A DNA stretch of 64,000 nucleotides from Avibacterium volantium_A (lineage in GTDB: Bacteria > Pseudomonadota > Gammaproteobacteria > Enterobacterales > Pasteurellaceae), in the NCBI RefSeq assembly GCF_049366555.1, contig NZ_JBMMGT010000002.1:1-64000 (forward strand), read 5' to 3'. A program made the translations under genes and the position numbers. A model generated the notes under the pieces. The model did no database searches, was not told the origin of the DNA, and saw nothing but the letters and a program-made list of their open reading frames with translations. Positions 36,034 through 45,447 of this stretch are shown one piece after another; positions within the stretch are counted from its first letter, which is position 1, and every line of letters begins with the position of its first letter.

Positions 36034-37947
36034 TTACATTTTTCGCATTAACCATAAAAAATAAGTTCCGCCAAGCAGGGTAGCCACCAAGCCTGCGGGG
36101 ATTTCATAAGGGAACAATAATTGCCGCCCGAGCCAATCTGCCATTATCATCACCGTGCCACCTAATATGCCGGCGGCAAGTAGCTGTGTTTTGCTTTGGC
36201 GAAAGCCTAGGCTGTATGCCAAGTGCGGGGCAAGTAAGCCGATAAAACTAAGCGATCCCACAATTAAAGTGGCGAGCAAGGTGAGTAAGATGGCAAATAA
36301 AAACAAAATGCTACGCGATTGTACAAGGTTCACCCCAAGGGATTGAGCCACTACGCTATTTAAGCTGAGTAAATCTAGCCAGCGAACAAAAATGAAGCTC
36401 AAGGCGAAAAGTACCGCCGCGATAATCAGCATTGGGATTGCTACCTCATTGTTGGCGTAATAGGTTGAACCCGATCCCCAGCTTAATAATTGCCACGCGC
36501 GGGGATCGCCGCTGGCGATAAGTATGCGTTGCACGGCGTCAAATAAGGCGGAAATGCTGATTCCTGTGAGCAACACTTGATCAGGTTGCAAGCCGTTGCG
36601 GCGGTTGATAAGCCAGATTAATCCTAAGATCAATAATGCTCCCAACGCCCCCCATAACACATATTGGCTAAGTACGCTCGCCCCTGCAACAAAAATCGCT
36701 AATAACACGCCAAAGCTCACGCCGGAAGTAATACCCAGTAATTCAGGGCTTGCCATTGGATTGCGGCTTAAGCGTTGTAAGATCGTTCCCGCCAAAGCGA
36801 GCATTATACCTGCACAAAGGGCATAGGCAAGGCGTGGGAAACGCAAGTTGAACAGGCTTTGATCTAAGTAAACTTGCCAGCCGTTTACACCTTGAGCTAA
36901 AAATAAAGAACAGCCTAACGCGGCAGCCAAAAACAGCGGTAAATAAAGTGCGGTGCTTTTTTTGTCAGAATTTTTCCACGCACTTTGGCTTTCTTGTACG
37001 CGTCCATATTGCTGACGATGTTTGAACACGAGCCATAATAATAAAGGCGTGCCGAATAATGCGGTAACCGATCCTGTCGGCAAGGAAATGCCTTGCCATT
37101 GTTCAATCAGTTGCAGACAGAGATCGGCAATCAACAATAAAATGCTAGCAAAATAGGCACTTCGCCATAATAAAATCTTAAAGCGATAATCAGGATATTG
37201 CCGCGCGAGCGTGGTAGCGGCTAAGCCAATAAAGGCGATCATTCCTACGCGGCTGACAATAATGGCGACTAAATAAGCGGCAAGCAACACACCGAGCAGG
37301 CGGATTCTTTTCACATTTACGCCTAAACTTTGTGCGTTACTTTCTTGTAATTGCAGAATTTGCAACGCAGGGCTAAGTAGCACGATGCCGACAATGGCAG
37401 GGGCGAGTAACGGCAGCAGGGTTAGGCTGTCATACCAGCTTTCTTGTACCAGTGAGCCGCTGCCCCAAACGAGCAAGCCACGGCTTTCTTCAGGGTAAAA
37501 CAGCATTAAAAGGGAAGAAAACGCCCCAAGATAAAAACTCACCACCAGCCCTGCAAGCACGATCAACAACGGCGAAAGCATTTGCCGCCACGCCAGTAAT
37601 AGCACTAAGCCTAAAGCGAATAATGCCCCAATAAAGGCTATCGGCGTGGTGCCGAATTGCAATAAATTTGGCAAAAACAGGGTAGCCAGAAACAGGGCGA
37701 ATTGTGCGCCACCGCTTACGGCAAGGGTGCTGTCGGAAGCCAGCGAATTATTCATAATTTGTTGTAATAATAGCGAAGCCACACCTAGGCTTGCCCCTGC
37801 CAAAATTGCCATTAGCACGCGCGGCAAGGTAAAATTGAAAATCAGCAGTTGGCTGGTTTCACTTTGTTCGGGCTGTTGCCAAAGTAGCAACGTAAATAAC
37901 GCCAGTGCAATCAGCCCAAGGCTTGGCATTAAACGAATTTTCACCAT
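36034..37947 (-). CDS. fhuB: ferric hydroxamate permease FhuB (fused double permease)
   Basis: Inner-membrane permease made of two fused FecCD-type halves. The 637 residues contain about 20 membrane segments. The first half carries a degenerate IAFIGLAATTLARQ and the second the canonical LSFIGLLAPHLA, as is usual for FhuB. The ATG at 37947 (MVKIRLMPSLG) overlaps the fhuD stop by seven bases and has AAGGGG upstream; the longer frame reading back into fhuD is not real. A USS is at 36946-36954. Confidence 0.93.
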   Translation of the reverse strand: MVKIRLMPSLGLIALALFTLLLWQQPEQSETSQLLIFNFTLPRVLMAILAGASLGVASLLLQQIMNNSLASDSTLAVSGGAQFALFLATLFLPNLLQFGTTPIAFIGALFALGLVLLLAWRQMLSPLLIVLAGLVVSFYLGAFSSLLMLFYPEESRGLLVWGSGSLVQESWYDSLTLLPLLAPAIVGIVLLSPALQILQLQESNAQSLGVNVKRIRLLGVLLAAYLVAIIVSRVGMIAFIGLAATTLARQYPDYRFKILLWRSAYFASILLLIADLCLQLIEQWQGISLPTGSVTALFGTPLLLWLVFKHRQQYGRVQESQSAWKNSDKKSTALYLPLFLAAALGCSLFLAQGVNGWQVYLDQSLFNLRFPRLAYALCAGIMLALAGTILQRLSRNPMASPELLGITSGVSFGVLLAIFVAGASVLSQYVLWGALGALLILGLIWLINRRNGLQPDQVLLTGISISALFDAVQRILIASGDPRAWQLLSWGSGSTYYANNEVAIPMLIIAAVLFALSFIFVRWLDLLSLNSVVAQSLGVNLVQSRSILFLFAILLTLLATLIVGSLSFIGLLAPHLAYSLGFRQSKTQLLAAGILGGTVMIMADWLGRQLLFPYEIPAGLVATLLGGTYFLWLMRKM

Positions 37948-38807
37948 TGGCTTTCCCCTTGTGGCTGACGTAATTCTTGGCTTAAGGCAAGGGCTAAACG
38001 CTGAGCGGAGGGCAGAGCGCCGAATGTCCAAATGGCAGGTAAAATCAAGGGATCTTTCGCTAAAGGCAAGGCTTGCCATAGGCTATTACTCGCCAGTTCT
38101 TGTGGTACATTTTGCGGATAAGGCTTAATGATCACCAATTTTGCGTGGGGGAATTGCGCGAGTTGATTTAGGCTAATTTGGCTAAATCCCCATAAATTTA
38201 CTGCTTCTTGCCACGCATTTTGTAGTCCAAGTTGGGTTAGCACCACACCAGGCAGACTTTGTTTGCCATAAACACGCAAATGGCGACCATCAATAAATTG
38301 CACAATTAACAACGGACGTGCTTGAAATGGGGTGAGCAAGGCTTTTTGTGCAGCAAAAAGGGTTTCGGTTTGATGAATTAACGGCGTGGAATCCGCACCC
38401 ACTATATTGGCAAGTTGGCGTGTTGCTTGAAGTTGGTTTTGCCAGAAATCGCCTGCTTGGTAGAAATTAACGAGATCCAAGGTTTTTACGTTGGACAAAT
38501 AAGGCAAATTGGCTTGGGCGGTAGCGAAATACATATCGCCATTGGGGAAATGTGCGATCTCAAGCTGGGCGAGTAGTTCTTTATTCGGCTGTAATCTTGT
38601 GCCTAAATCCACCGCACTTTGTGGTAATGCAGGTTCGCTCACCCAGTTTTGATAGCTTTGTTTATCGCCTACGGCAACGGGCATTACGCCTAGTCCGAGC
38701 AAGGTTTCGGCGATCGTCCAATCTAAGGTGGCAACTTTTGGTGTCGCTAACGCGGACAAAGTAACAATAAGCCAAAGGGCGTGCAATAAGTAAGCATATT
38801 TTTTCAT
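37941..38807 (-). CDS. fhuD: periplasmic ferric-hydroxamate binding protein FhuD
   Basis: Substrate-binding protein of the Fhu importer, 288 residues. A signal peptide (ending TLSALA) without a lipobox precedes KVATLDWTIAETLLGLGVMPVAVGD, the typical start of class III siderophore-binding proteins. It begins 9 bases after fhuC and overlaps fhuB, so fhuC-fhuD-fhuB are tightly coupled. A USS is at 38611-38619. Confidence 0.92.
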   Translation of the reverse strand: MKKYAYLLHALWLIVTLSALATPKVATLDWTIAETLLGLGVMPVAVGDKQSYQNWVSEPALPQSAVDLGTRLQPNKELLAQLEIAHFPNGDMYFATAQANLPYLSNVKTLDLVNFYQAGDFWQNQLQATRQLANIVGADSTPLIHQTETLFAAQKALLTPFQARPLLIVQFIDGRHLRVYGKQSLPGVVLTQLGLQNAWQEAVNLWGFSQISLNQLAQFPHAKLVIIKPYPQNVPQELASNSLWQALPLAKDPLILPAIWTFGALPSAQRLALALSQELRQPQGESQW

Positions 38808-38816
38808 TATTGTCCC

Positions 38817-39581
38817 CTAAAAGAACGCCACAGGAACCTGATCCACAGGGTGGGATAGCACTTGCAGATCAATGTGGTAAATTTGCTCAAGGGCTTGTGG
38901 GGTCATAATCTCTTGTGGCGTGCCTTGCATTAATAATTTGCCAGATTGCAAGGCGATGAGTTCATCACAAAAACGTGCGGCAAGATTGATGTCGTGGATC
39001 ACGATGATTACCCCTAAATTCAGCTGTTTCACCAATTTTTCGATCAGTTGCATCACTTCCACTTGATGGGCAATATCCAATGCCGCCAAAGGTTCGTCTA
39101 ATAATAAAAAGCGGCTTTGCTGTGCCAATAACATTGCCAGCCACACACGAGAGCGTTCACCGCCTGAAAGAGTATCCACAAATTGATCGGCATAGCCTTG
39201 CATATTTGTCCACTCAAGGGCATTTTGAATGGCTTGCTCATCTTGTTTAGGATTACGCCCTAACAGCCCATTCCACGCATAACGCCCCATTTGTAGTAGC
39301 CCTTTCACCGTTAAATTTTGTGCGTTTGGTAAATATTGTGGCAAATATGCCACTTCACGAGCAAAGGCTTTGTTTTTCCATTGCTGAATAGGTTGATTGG
39401 CAAAGTGCAACGTACCGCTCGAAGGAAATTGCTGACGCGCCAAGAGTTTAATCAGGGTAGATTTACCCGAACCGTTTGGCCCAATAATGCCATAGATTTT
39501 TCCCGTGCCGAATTGCAGTGAAATAGGCTGCAATAACACTTTTTCAGGTAACGCAAAAGACACTGAATCTAATTCAAACAC
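38817..39581 (-). CDS. fhuC: ferric hydroxamate ABC transporter ATPase FhuC
   Basis: ATPase of the Fhu importer, about 254 residues. Walker A is GPNGSGKST, the signature is LSGGERSRVW and Walker B is FLLLDEPLAALD, then the His switch VIHDINLAARF. Translation begins with GTG at 39581, six bases after AGGA. A Fur-controlled promoter lies 29-64 bases upstream, making this the first gene of fhuCDB. Confidence 0.93.
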   Translation of the reverse strand: MFELDSVSFALPEKVLLQPISLQFGTGKIYGIIGPNGSGKSTLIKLLARQQFPSSGTLHFANQPIQQWKNKAFAREVAYLPQYLPNAQNLTVKGLLQMGRYAWNGLLGRNPKQDEQAIQNALEWTNMQGYADQFVDTLSGGERSRVWLAMLLAQQSRFLLLDEPLAALDIAHQVEVMQLIEKLVKQLNLGVIIVIHDINLAARFCDELIALQSGKLLMQGTPQEIMTPQALEQIYHIDLQVLSHPVDQVPVAFF

Positions 39582-39616
39582 AAGATTTCCTACGGCGAAT
39601 AAAATAAAGGTAGTGG

Positions 39617-39645
39617 ATTTTAATTGATAACCGTTATCATTTCAA
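39617..39645 (-). promoter_or_regulatory. fhuC promoter with Fur box in the spacer
   Basis: On the minus strand TTGAAA (39645-39640) is followed after exactly 17 bases by TAAAAT (39622-39617). The perfect palindrome TGATAACCGTTATCA (39625-39639) fills the spacer and fits the 7-1-7 Fur model TGATAATnATTATCA at 12 of 14 positions. Iron-loaded Fur would block RNA polymerase. Confidence 0.88.
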
Positions 39646-39692
39646 TAGATGTATTCTTAAAAAATAAATGGGTATCTTAAAAGATGATTAAA

Positions 39693-39734
39693 ATTGTAAA
39701 TTTTTCTTTCCATTTTTACGGAAAAGTTTACAAT
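39693..39734. repeat. ATTGTAAA...TTTACAAT inverted repeat upstream of tyrR
   Basis: Half-sites ATTGTAAA (39693-39700) and TTTACAAT (39727-39734) lie 34 bases apart centre to centre, just before tyrR. They resemble split TyrR half-sites (TGTAAA/TTTACA), but the normal spacing is six bases. Autoregulation is possible but unproven. Confidence 0.35.
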
Positions 39735-39774
39735 ACTTGCCAGTTTCATCAAAAAATGGCGTGGAGAGCAAGCA

Positions 39775-40719
39775 ATGTCAGCAGAAAAAGATCTTTTTTC
39801 ACAGGTGGTTACGCAAAGCCACAAAATGCAAGAAGTGGTGGAAAAAGCCAAAAAATTTGCCCTGCTAGACGCGCCTTTGCTGATTCAAGGTGAAACGGGA
39901 ACAGGCAAGGATCTCATTGCGAAAGCCTGTCATTTTTATAGTCCGCGGCGAAAAAATCAATTTATTGCGGTGAATTGCGCAGGGCTGCCAAGTGAAGATG
40001 CTGAAAGCGAAATGTTTGGACGTGCCAATGCACAAGCGGAAAGCCAAGGCTTTTTTGAATATGCCAACGGCGGCACGGTGTTACTTGATAGCGTAGCGGA
40101 ATTGCCACTGAGCTTACAGGCAAAATTGTTGCGTTTTCTAAATGATGGCACGTTTCGCCGCGTAGGCGAGGAAAAAGAGCATTATGCTGATGTGCGCGTG
40201 ATTTGCACTTCGCAAATTCCCCTTAGCCATTATGTGGAAAAAGGCAAAATGCGCGAAGATTTATTTCATCGCTTGAATGTGCTGAGTTTAACCATTCCCC
40301 CGCTGCGTGAGCGTAAAGAAGATATTCCACAGCTAACAGCAATGTTTGTTCAGCAAATCAGCCAAGAATTGGGCATTTCTGCACCGCACTTTGATGAAGC
40401 CTTTCTTAATTATCTTACCCATTACACTTGGGCAGGCAACGTACGAGAGTTGCACAACGCCTTGTACCGTGCTTGTTCATTGGCTGAAAATAATCAGCTA
40501 GCTATTGCCGATTTGCACTTGGTGGAGCAAGAAATTCCGTTGCCAAGCATTGAGCAATTTGGCAATCAAACCCTTGATGAAATTATGAATAATTTTGAAG
40601 CAATGGTGCTGCAGAAATTTTATGAAGAATATCCAAGCACTAGAAAGCTGGCTTCCAGGTTAGGCGTTTCACACACCGCCATCGCCAATAAATTAAAACA
40701 ATATGGCATCGGGAAATAG
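39775..40719 (+). CDS. tyrR: TyrR, short form lacking the N-terminal domains
   Basis: Regulator of aromatic amino-acid genes. The 314-residue protein begins almost directly at the AAA+ domain: Walker A GETGTGKD near residue 40 and Walker B-like GTVLLDSVAEL. The GAFTGA loop that contacts sigma54 is absent (FGRANAQAESQ instead), as in TyrR. A C-terminal helix-turn-helix (TRKLASRLGVSHTAIANKLKQ) binds DNA. The ACT and PAS domains of E. coli TyrR (about 190 residues) are missing; the H. influenzae protein is short in the same way. A USS is at 40383-40391. Confidence 0.9.
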   Translation: MSAEKDLFSQVVTQSHKMQEVVEKAKKFALLDAPLLIQGETGTGKDLIAKACHFYSPRRKNQFIAVNCAGLPSEDAESEMFGRANAQAESQGFFEYANGGTVLLDSVAELPLSLQAKLLRFLNDGTFRRVGEEKEHYADVRVICTSQIPLSHYVEKGKMREDLFHRLNVLSLTIPPLRERKEDIPQLTAMFVQQISQELGISAPHFDEAFLNYLTHYTWAGNVRELHNALYRACSLAENNQLAIADLHLVEQEIPLPSIEQFGNQTLDEIMNNFEAMVLQKFYEEYPSTRKLASRLGVSHTAIANKLKQYGIGK

Positions 40720-40744
40720 CAAGTAACCAACGGAAAGGCTTTGT

Positions 40745-42136
40745 TTATTTGCGTGCATAGTCCGATAAGTGCGGTTGTTTTTTCAATAATTTTTGCCATT
40801 CGCTTTGTTCAATATTCACCTTCAGCAAAAATTCCCCTTGCTCACTGATTTTTTCTTCACGGATACAATCTATTTCATACAGCCAATGGCGAATTTTTCC
40901 AGCTTGTGGCGGCAAGCAAAGCTGTAGTTGTACAATGCTTTTGCTTAATTTTTGTCGAATGGCATCGAATAATAGGGCAATGCCTTGTTGCAAATGGGCG
41001 GAAATATACACCGCAACAGGGCGATTTTGTTCATCATATTCAATATGCGGAGCAAGGTTTTCCACTTGATCAATTTTGTTATAAACCAGCAAGGTTGGCA
41101 CTTGATCCGCATTGATTTCTTGCAAAACTTCGTTCACTGCGTGGATATTTTCTTCTTTTCGTGCATCGGCACAATCCACAACGTGCAATAACAAACTGGC
41201 TTCGGTGGTTTCTTGCAAGGTTGATTTAAAAGCAGAAACCAAATCGTGCGGCAGATCTCGGATAAAGCCTACAGTGTCTGCCAAAATTGTTGTGCCAATA
41301 TCGGGAATGCTTAAGCGGCGTAGGGTGGGATCAAGGGTGGCGAAAAGCTGATCCGCCGCATAAACCTCTGCATTGGTAAGCAAATTAAACAGCGTAGATT
41401 TGCCCGCATTGGTATAGCCCACCAAGGAAATGGTTGGAATATCCGCTTTCTTTCTGGTTTGACGATTTTGATTGCGCTGTTTTTCCACTTTATTCAAGCG
41501 ATTTTGCAACTGAGCAAGGCGAACTTTGATCAAACGGCGATCGCTTTCTAGTTGTGTTTCCCCTGGGCCACGCAAGCCTACTGCACCTTTTTGCTGATCT
41601 AAGCCTGTTTTACGCCGTACTAAACGGGTGGCAACGTGTTTTAATTGTGCCAGTTCTACTTGTAATTTCCCTTCGTGAGATCGTGCACGTTGGGCGAAAA
41701 TATCCAAAATCAGCCCAGTACGATCCACCACGCGACATTCACAAAGGCTTTCTAAATTTCGCGTTTGTGCAGGTGTAAGGCAATGATTCACCAAAATCAC
41801 ATTGGCGTTGTGATCTTTTACCGCTTGGGCAATTTCTTCCGCTTTGCCCTGACCGATAAAATACTTCGCTTGCGGTGTGGCACGGCTGGTGGTGATAATG
41901 GTGGCAATCTCCACCTGAGCGGATTCTGCTAAAAGTTGAAATTCAGCCAAATCGTCCAGATTTTTATCCGCAGAAAAAAACGCTTGCACAATAATGCCGC
42001 GATCTTGAGGTGTATTTGGTGATGAGAGAGATTGAGAAAAAGGCGAAAGTGCGGTGGAAATTTCGTCTAAATTTTCTACCGCACTTTTTTCTATTGTGCT
42101 TTGTTCTAATAAGCTTGAAAAGGTTGGATTATCCAA
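40745..42136 (-). CDS. hflX: ribosome-associated GTPase HflX
   Basis: GTPase that splits or rescues stalled ribosomes. G1 is VGYTNAGKSTLFN, G3 DTVGFIRDLP and G4 NKID; the N-terminal HflX domain spans about residues 45-180. The start appears to be TTG at 42136, two bases after the hfq stop, with no obvious ribosome site, suggesting coupling to hfq. There is no in-frame ATG before the conserved domain. The first 45 residues (including KSAVENLDEISTALSPF) are largely encoded by two inverted USSs (42047-42055, 42078-42086). Another USS is at 40767-40775. Confidence 0.92.
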   Translation of the reverse strand: MDNPTFSSLLEQSTIEKSAVENLDEISTALSPFSQSLSSPNTPQDRGIIVQAFFSADKNLDDLAEFQLLAESAQVEIATIITTSRATPQAKYFIGQGKAEEIAQAVKDHNANVILVNHCLTPAQTRNLESLCECRVVDRTGLILDIFAQRARSHEGKLQVELAQLKHVATRLVRRKTGLDQQKGAVGLRGPGETQLESDRRLIKVRLAQLQNRLNKVEKQRNQNRQTRKKADIPTISLVGYTNAGKSTLFNLLTNAEVYAADQLFATLDPTLRRLSIPDIGTTILADTVGFIRDLPHDLVSAFKSTLQETTEASLLLHVVDCADARKEENIHAVNEVLQEINADQVPTLLVYNKIDQVENLAPHIEYDEQNRPVAVYISAHLQQGIALLFDAIRQKLSKSIVQLQLCLPPQAGKIRHWLYEIDCIREEKISEQGEFLLKVNIEQSEWQKLLKKQPHLSDYARK

Positions 42137-42138
42137 AA

Positions 42139-42432
42139 TTATTCAGCTTGTGCGTCTGCGGCTGCTTCTGCAACAACTTCTTGGTTTGCATTGTGCTGTT
42201 GTTGGTGAGCTTGGTTATTGTGATGAGAAACCGCACGCGCAGGCACAACCGTAGAAATTGCGTGTTTGTAAACCATTTGGTTTACGGTGTTTTTCAATAA
42301 GATCACAAATTGATCGAAGGATTCAATTTGTCCTTGTAATTTAATGCCGTTGACTAAATAAATGGATACAGGAATACGCTCGCGGCGTAATGCGTTTAAA
42401 TAAGGATCTTGTAATGATTGTCCTTTTGCCAT
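42139..42432 (-). CDS. hfq: RNA chaperone Hfq
   Basis: Sm-like hexameric RNA-binding protein helping small RNAs pair with targets. The 97 residues open AKGQSLQDPYLNALRRERIPVSIYLVNGIKLQG; the Sm2 motif is YKHAIST. The C-terminal tail is short and rich in His, Gln and Ala, ending in acidic residues. It sits in the conserved miaA-hfq-hflX order. Its presence matters for the predicted Fur-controlled small RNA at 55.6 kb. Confidence 0.97.
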   Translation of the reverse strand: MAKGQSLQDPYLNALRRERIPVSIYLVNGIKLQGQIESFDQFVILLKNTVNQMVYKHAISTVVPARAVSHHNNQAHQQQHNANQEVVAEAAADAQAE

Positions 42433-42537
42433 TGTTATTTTCCTTCTTATATTAGTTATAGGGTTTTATGGGAACAAAAATCGTCTCCGTGGCTCAATAT
42501 AGCAATAATCACGCCTGTTGTCATCACTGAGATTTAA

Positions 42538-43473
42538 TTATTTTAACGTTTGCGTCATTTGCTGGAAGGATTTTTCTGGCGCTAAACTATTAAGCCAAGT
42601 GATGGGCGATTTCCAACCGCGTAGCCAAGTAATTTGCCGTTTCGCCAACTGCCGTGTCGCACAAATGCCACGAAAAACCATTTCATCGTGATCGTAATTG
42701 CCTTGCAAATATTCCCACATTTGACGATAGCCCACACAGCGAATGGACGGCAAGTCCGCGTGCAAATCGCCACGCTGATAGAGTTTTTCCACTTCTTGCT
42801 GAAAGCCTTGCGCAATCATTTTATGAAAACGCTGTTCAATGCGTTGGTGCAAAATTTGACGATCCTGCGGGGCAATGGCAAATTGTGTGATCTCATAAGG
42901 CAGTGCTTCGCCTTTTTGCTCGGTGAGTTCAGTGAGTTCAGTGAGTGATTTTCCTGTGAGGTAAAACACTTCTAAGGCACGGTTAATCCTTTGGCTATCG
43001 TTCGGATTAATGCGTTGTGCAGAAACGGGGTCAATTTTTGCCAGCTCTTGATGCAAGCCATTCCAACCGATTTGTGCGGCTTTTTGCTCAATTTCTTGAC
43101 GTAAATTTTCATCTGCCGATGGCAGCGGTGAAAGCCCTTCAAGCAAAGCTTTGTAATAAAGCATTGTGCCACCGACCAACAGCGGAATTTTGCCTTGTGC
43201 GCTAATCTCTTCCATTTCACGCAGTGCATCTTGACGAAAATTGGCTGCAGAATAGCTTTCACTGGGATCTTTAATATTAATCAAACGGTGTGGGGCAAGT
43301 GCCAATTCCTCAGCGTTAGGTTTTGCCGTGCCAATATCCATTCCACGATAAATTAAGGCTGAATCCACGCTGATCACTTCCACAGGGAAATGTTGGCGTA
43401 ATTTGATTGCTAAGTCTGTTTTGCCCGAGGCTGTTGGCCCCATTAAGAAAATCGCGCGAGGTTTGGCTGACAT
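42538..43473 (-). CDS. miaA: tRNA dimethylallyltransferase MiaA
   Basis: Adds the dimethylallyl group to A37 of tRNAs that read UNN codons. The P-loop is MGPTASGKTDLA and the substrate region is SVDSALIYRGMDIGTAKP. The start at ATG 43473 overlaps the mutL stop by one base (TAATG), giving 311 residues; a longer frame reading back into mutL is rejected. Confidence 0.95.
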   Translation of the reverse strand: MSAKPRAIFLMGPTASGKTDLAIKLRQHFPVEVISVDSALIYRGMDIGTAKPNAEELALAPHRLINIKDPSESYSAANFRQDALREMEEISAQGKIPLLVGGTMLYYKALLEGLSPLPSADENLRQEIEQKAAQIGWNGLHQELAKIDPVSAQRINPNDSQRINRALEVFYLTGKSLTELTELTEQKGEALPYEITQFAIAPQDRQILHQRIEQRFHKMIAQGFQQEVEKLYQRGDLHADLPSIRCVGYRQMWEYLQGNYDHDEMVFRGICATRQLAKRQITWLRGWKSPITWLNSLAPEKSFQQMTQTLK

Positions 43474-45425
43474 TATTGTTCCTGCTCTAAATAGATTTGC
43501 CAATTAATGGTGATAAATAACTGGGATAAATGAAATTCTGCCTGTTGCTGAGCCAGTTGTTCCGTTTCACTGAGCAAATTCACCGCATCGCTGAAAATCT
43601 CAATTTCCGCATAATCCAGTTGCTGACAAAGTGCGGTTAAAAATTGGGTGAAATTATCCACGTTTTGATTGAGCAGATTGCCCACACATTGCTGTAAATT
43701 TTGCTGACGCAAACAGCTCGGCACTTTGGTTAAACTGATGCGATGCTGGGCAAGATTTTCATTAAAATCAAAACCTGCTTGCACAAAGAACGCTTTTTGT
43801 TGCTGCCAATGGGCTTGTTGTTCCGTGTCTAAGCGAAACATTATGGGGATCAGCAACGCTTGCTGTGGCACATTATTTTGTTGCAGACTTAATTGAATAT
43901 GCGTTTGTTGTAATTTTTTAATTGGCAACAGATAAAATTGCTGATTTTGTTGTAATAACAAGGCCTTATTTTCCACTAAGGCTAAGGTGCGTAGCATATG
44001 GTTAGATTGCGCAAGGGGCATTTCAGGCGCAGATTGAATTTTATTCGGTGCAGCCGTTTGCGTGGTTTGCAGTAATTCGCCTGTTTGTAGCAATTCACCA
44101 TAGGCTTGGCGTTCCTTTTGGGATACCGCAGGTGTTTTGCTGTAATGCTCAAAGTGCGGTGTAAATTTTGCTGATTTTTCTACCGCACTTTCTTTTGGCG
44201 TATTTTTTTCAGCGCCGCTTTTTCCCACCGTGTTTTGCTCATTCCGTTCTGAATAATCAGGCATTGGCTGAAAAATATTGCGTCCTGCTGCTGCACGGTT
44301 TACCGAACCCTGATTAGGCTGCCATAAGCCTTGTGGTTCTTGCACTTGGAAAGTATTTTCTTCTCGTTGTGTAGCGGTTTCTGAGGACGACATTTGCTGC
44401 ATAGCAATCTCATTACGCCCTAATTCAAAGCTCGTTTGTAAGGCATTTTGTACACCCTGATAAATAAAATCGTGTACTAAACGGGCTTGCTGAAAACGCA
44501 CTTCGTGCTTGGTGGGGTGAACGTTCACGTCCACTTCGTTAGGATTGAGATCAATAAAAAGAATATAAGCTGGGTATTCTTCCGCGCCTAAATAATCGGC
44601 ATAGGCCTGACGAATGGCGTGGGTGATCACTTTATCGCGCACCATTCGCCCATTCACATAGCAATAAGTGAGATCGTTTTGCGAACGCTTAAAATGCGGT
44701 TCAGCCACCCAACCAGAAAGATGTAAATCATCGTGCTTCCAATCAATATGCAGGGCGTGAGAAATAAACTCATCGCCACAAATGGCAGCAATGCGCTTTA
44801 ATTTTTGCGAAAAATCCACCGCACTTTTGTATTGGCGCACGATTTTGCCATTATGCGTAAGCGTGAAAGCAATATGCGGTTTTGCAAGCGCGATGCGGCG
44901 GATCACTTCATCAATATGGGAAAATTCCGTTTTCTCCGTGCGTAAAAATTTGCGTCTGGCTGGAGTGTTAAAAAATAAATTCGCCACTTCAACAGTCGTG
45001 CCAACAGGGTGTGAGGCAGGGGTAATGGTGGTTTCCATATCTCGCCCTTGTGCATACACTTGCCACGCTTCGGTTTGATTTTCTGTACGCGAAGTGAGCG
45101 TAAGGCGAGAAACCGAGCTAATACTTGCTAGCGCCTCGCCACGAAAGCCTAAACTTAAAATAGCCTCCAAATCTTCAAGGCTAGAAATTTTGCTGGTGGC
45201 GTGGCGTGCAAGAGCGAGGGAAAGTTCATCTTTTGGAATACCTGTGCCGTTGTCGCGAATACGGATAAGGCTTGCACCGCCGTTTTCAATATCCACTTGG
45301 ATTTTATTCGCGCCTGCATCAAGGCTGTTTTCCACTAATTCTTTCACCACAGACGCAGGACGTTCCACCACCTCGCCGGCAGCGATTTGGTTAGCAAGTT
45401 GCGGTGGCAGAATTTGAATTGGCAT
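43473..45425 (-). CDS. mutL: DNA mismatch repair protein MutL
   Basis: Links MutS recognition to MutH and UvrD in mismatch repair. The N-terminal GHKL ATPase has VVKELVENSLDAGA, DNGTGIPKDEL and GFRGEALASISSVS. The linker (about residues 340-460) is low in conservation and contains two inverted USSs (44152-44160, 44182-44190) encoding SAVEKSAKFTPHFEHYS. The C-terminal dimerisation domain follows. Length 650. Further USSs are at 43629-43637 and 44818-44826. Confidence 0.96.
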   Translation of the reverse strand: MPIQILPPQLANQIAAGEVVERPASVVKELVENSLDAGANKIQVDIENGGASLIRIRDNGTGIPKDELSLALARHATSKISSLEDLEAILSLGFRGEALASISSVSRLTLTSRTENQTEAWQVYAQGRDMETTITPASHPVGTTVEVANLFFNTPARRKFLRTEKTEFSHIDEVIRRIALAKPHIAFTLTHNGKIVRQYKSAVDFSQKLKRIAAICGDEFISHALHIDWKHDDLHLSGWVAEPHFKRSQNDLTYCYVNGRMVRDKVITHAIRQAYADYLGAEEYPAYILFIDLNPNEVDVNVHPTKHEVRFQQARLVHDFIYQGVQNALQTSFELGRNEIAMQQMSSSETATQREENTFQVQEPQGLWQPNQGSVNRAAAGRNIFQPMPDYSERNEQNTVGKSGAEKNTPKESAVEKSAKFTPHFEHYSKTPAVSQKERQAYGELLQTGELLQTTQTAAPNKIQSAPEMPLAQSNHMLRTLALVENKALLLQQNQQFYLLPIKKLQQTHIQLSLQQNNVPQQALLIPIMFRLDTEQQAHWQQQKAFFVQAGFDFNENLAQHRISLTKVPSCLRQQNLQQCVGNLLNQNVDNFTQFLTALCQQLDYAEIEIFSDAVNLLSETEQLAQQQAEFHLSQLFITINWQIYLEQEQ

Positions 45426-45447
45426 TGGCGTTCCTATATCAACAGCC

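Noticed and set aside
39693..39734. ATTGTAAA...TTTACAAT as a TyrR operator
   Set aside because: TyrR boxes have six bases between half-sites; here there are 26. Kept only as a low-confidence repeat.
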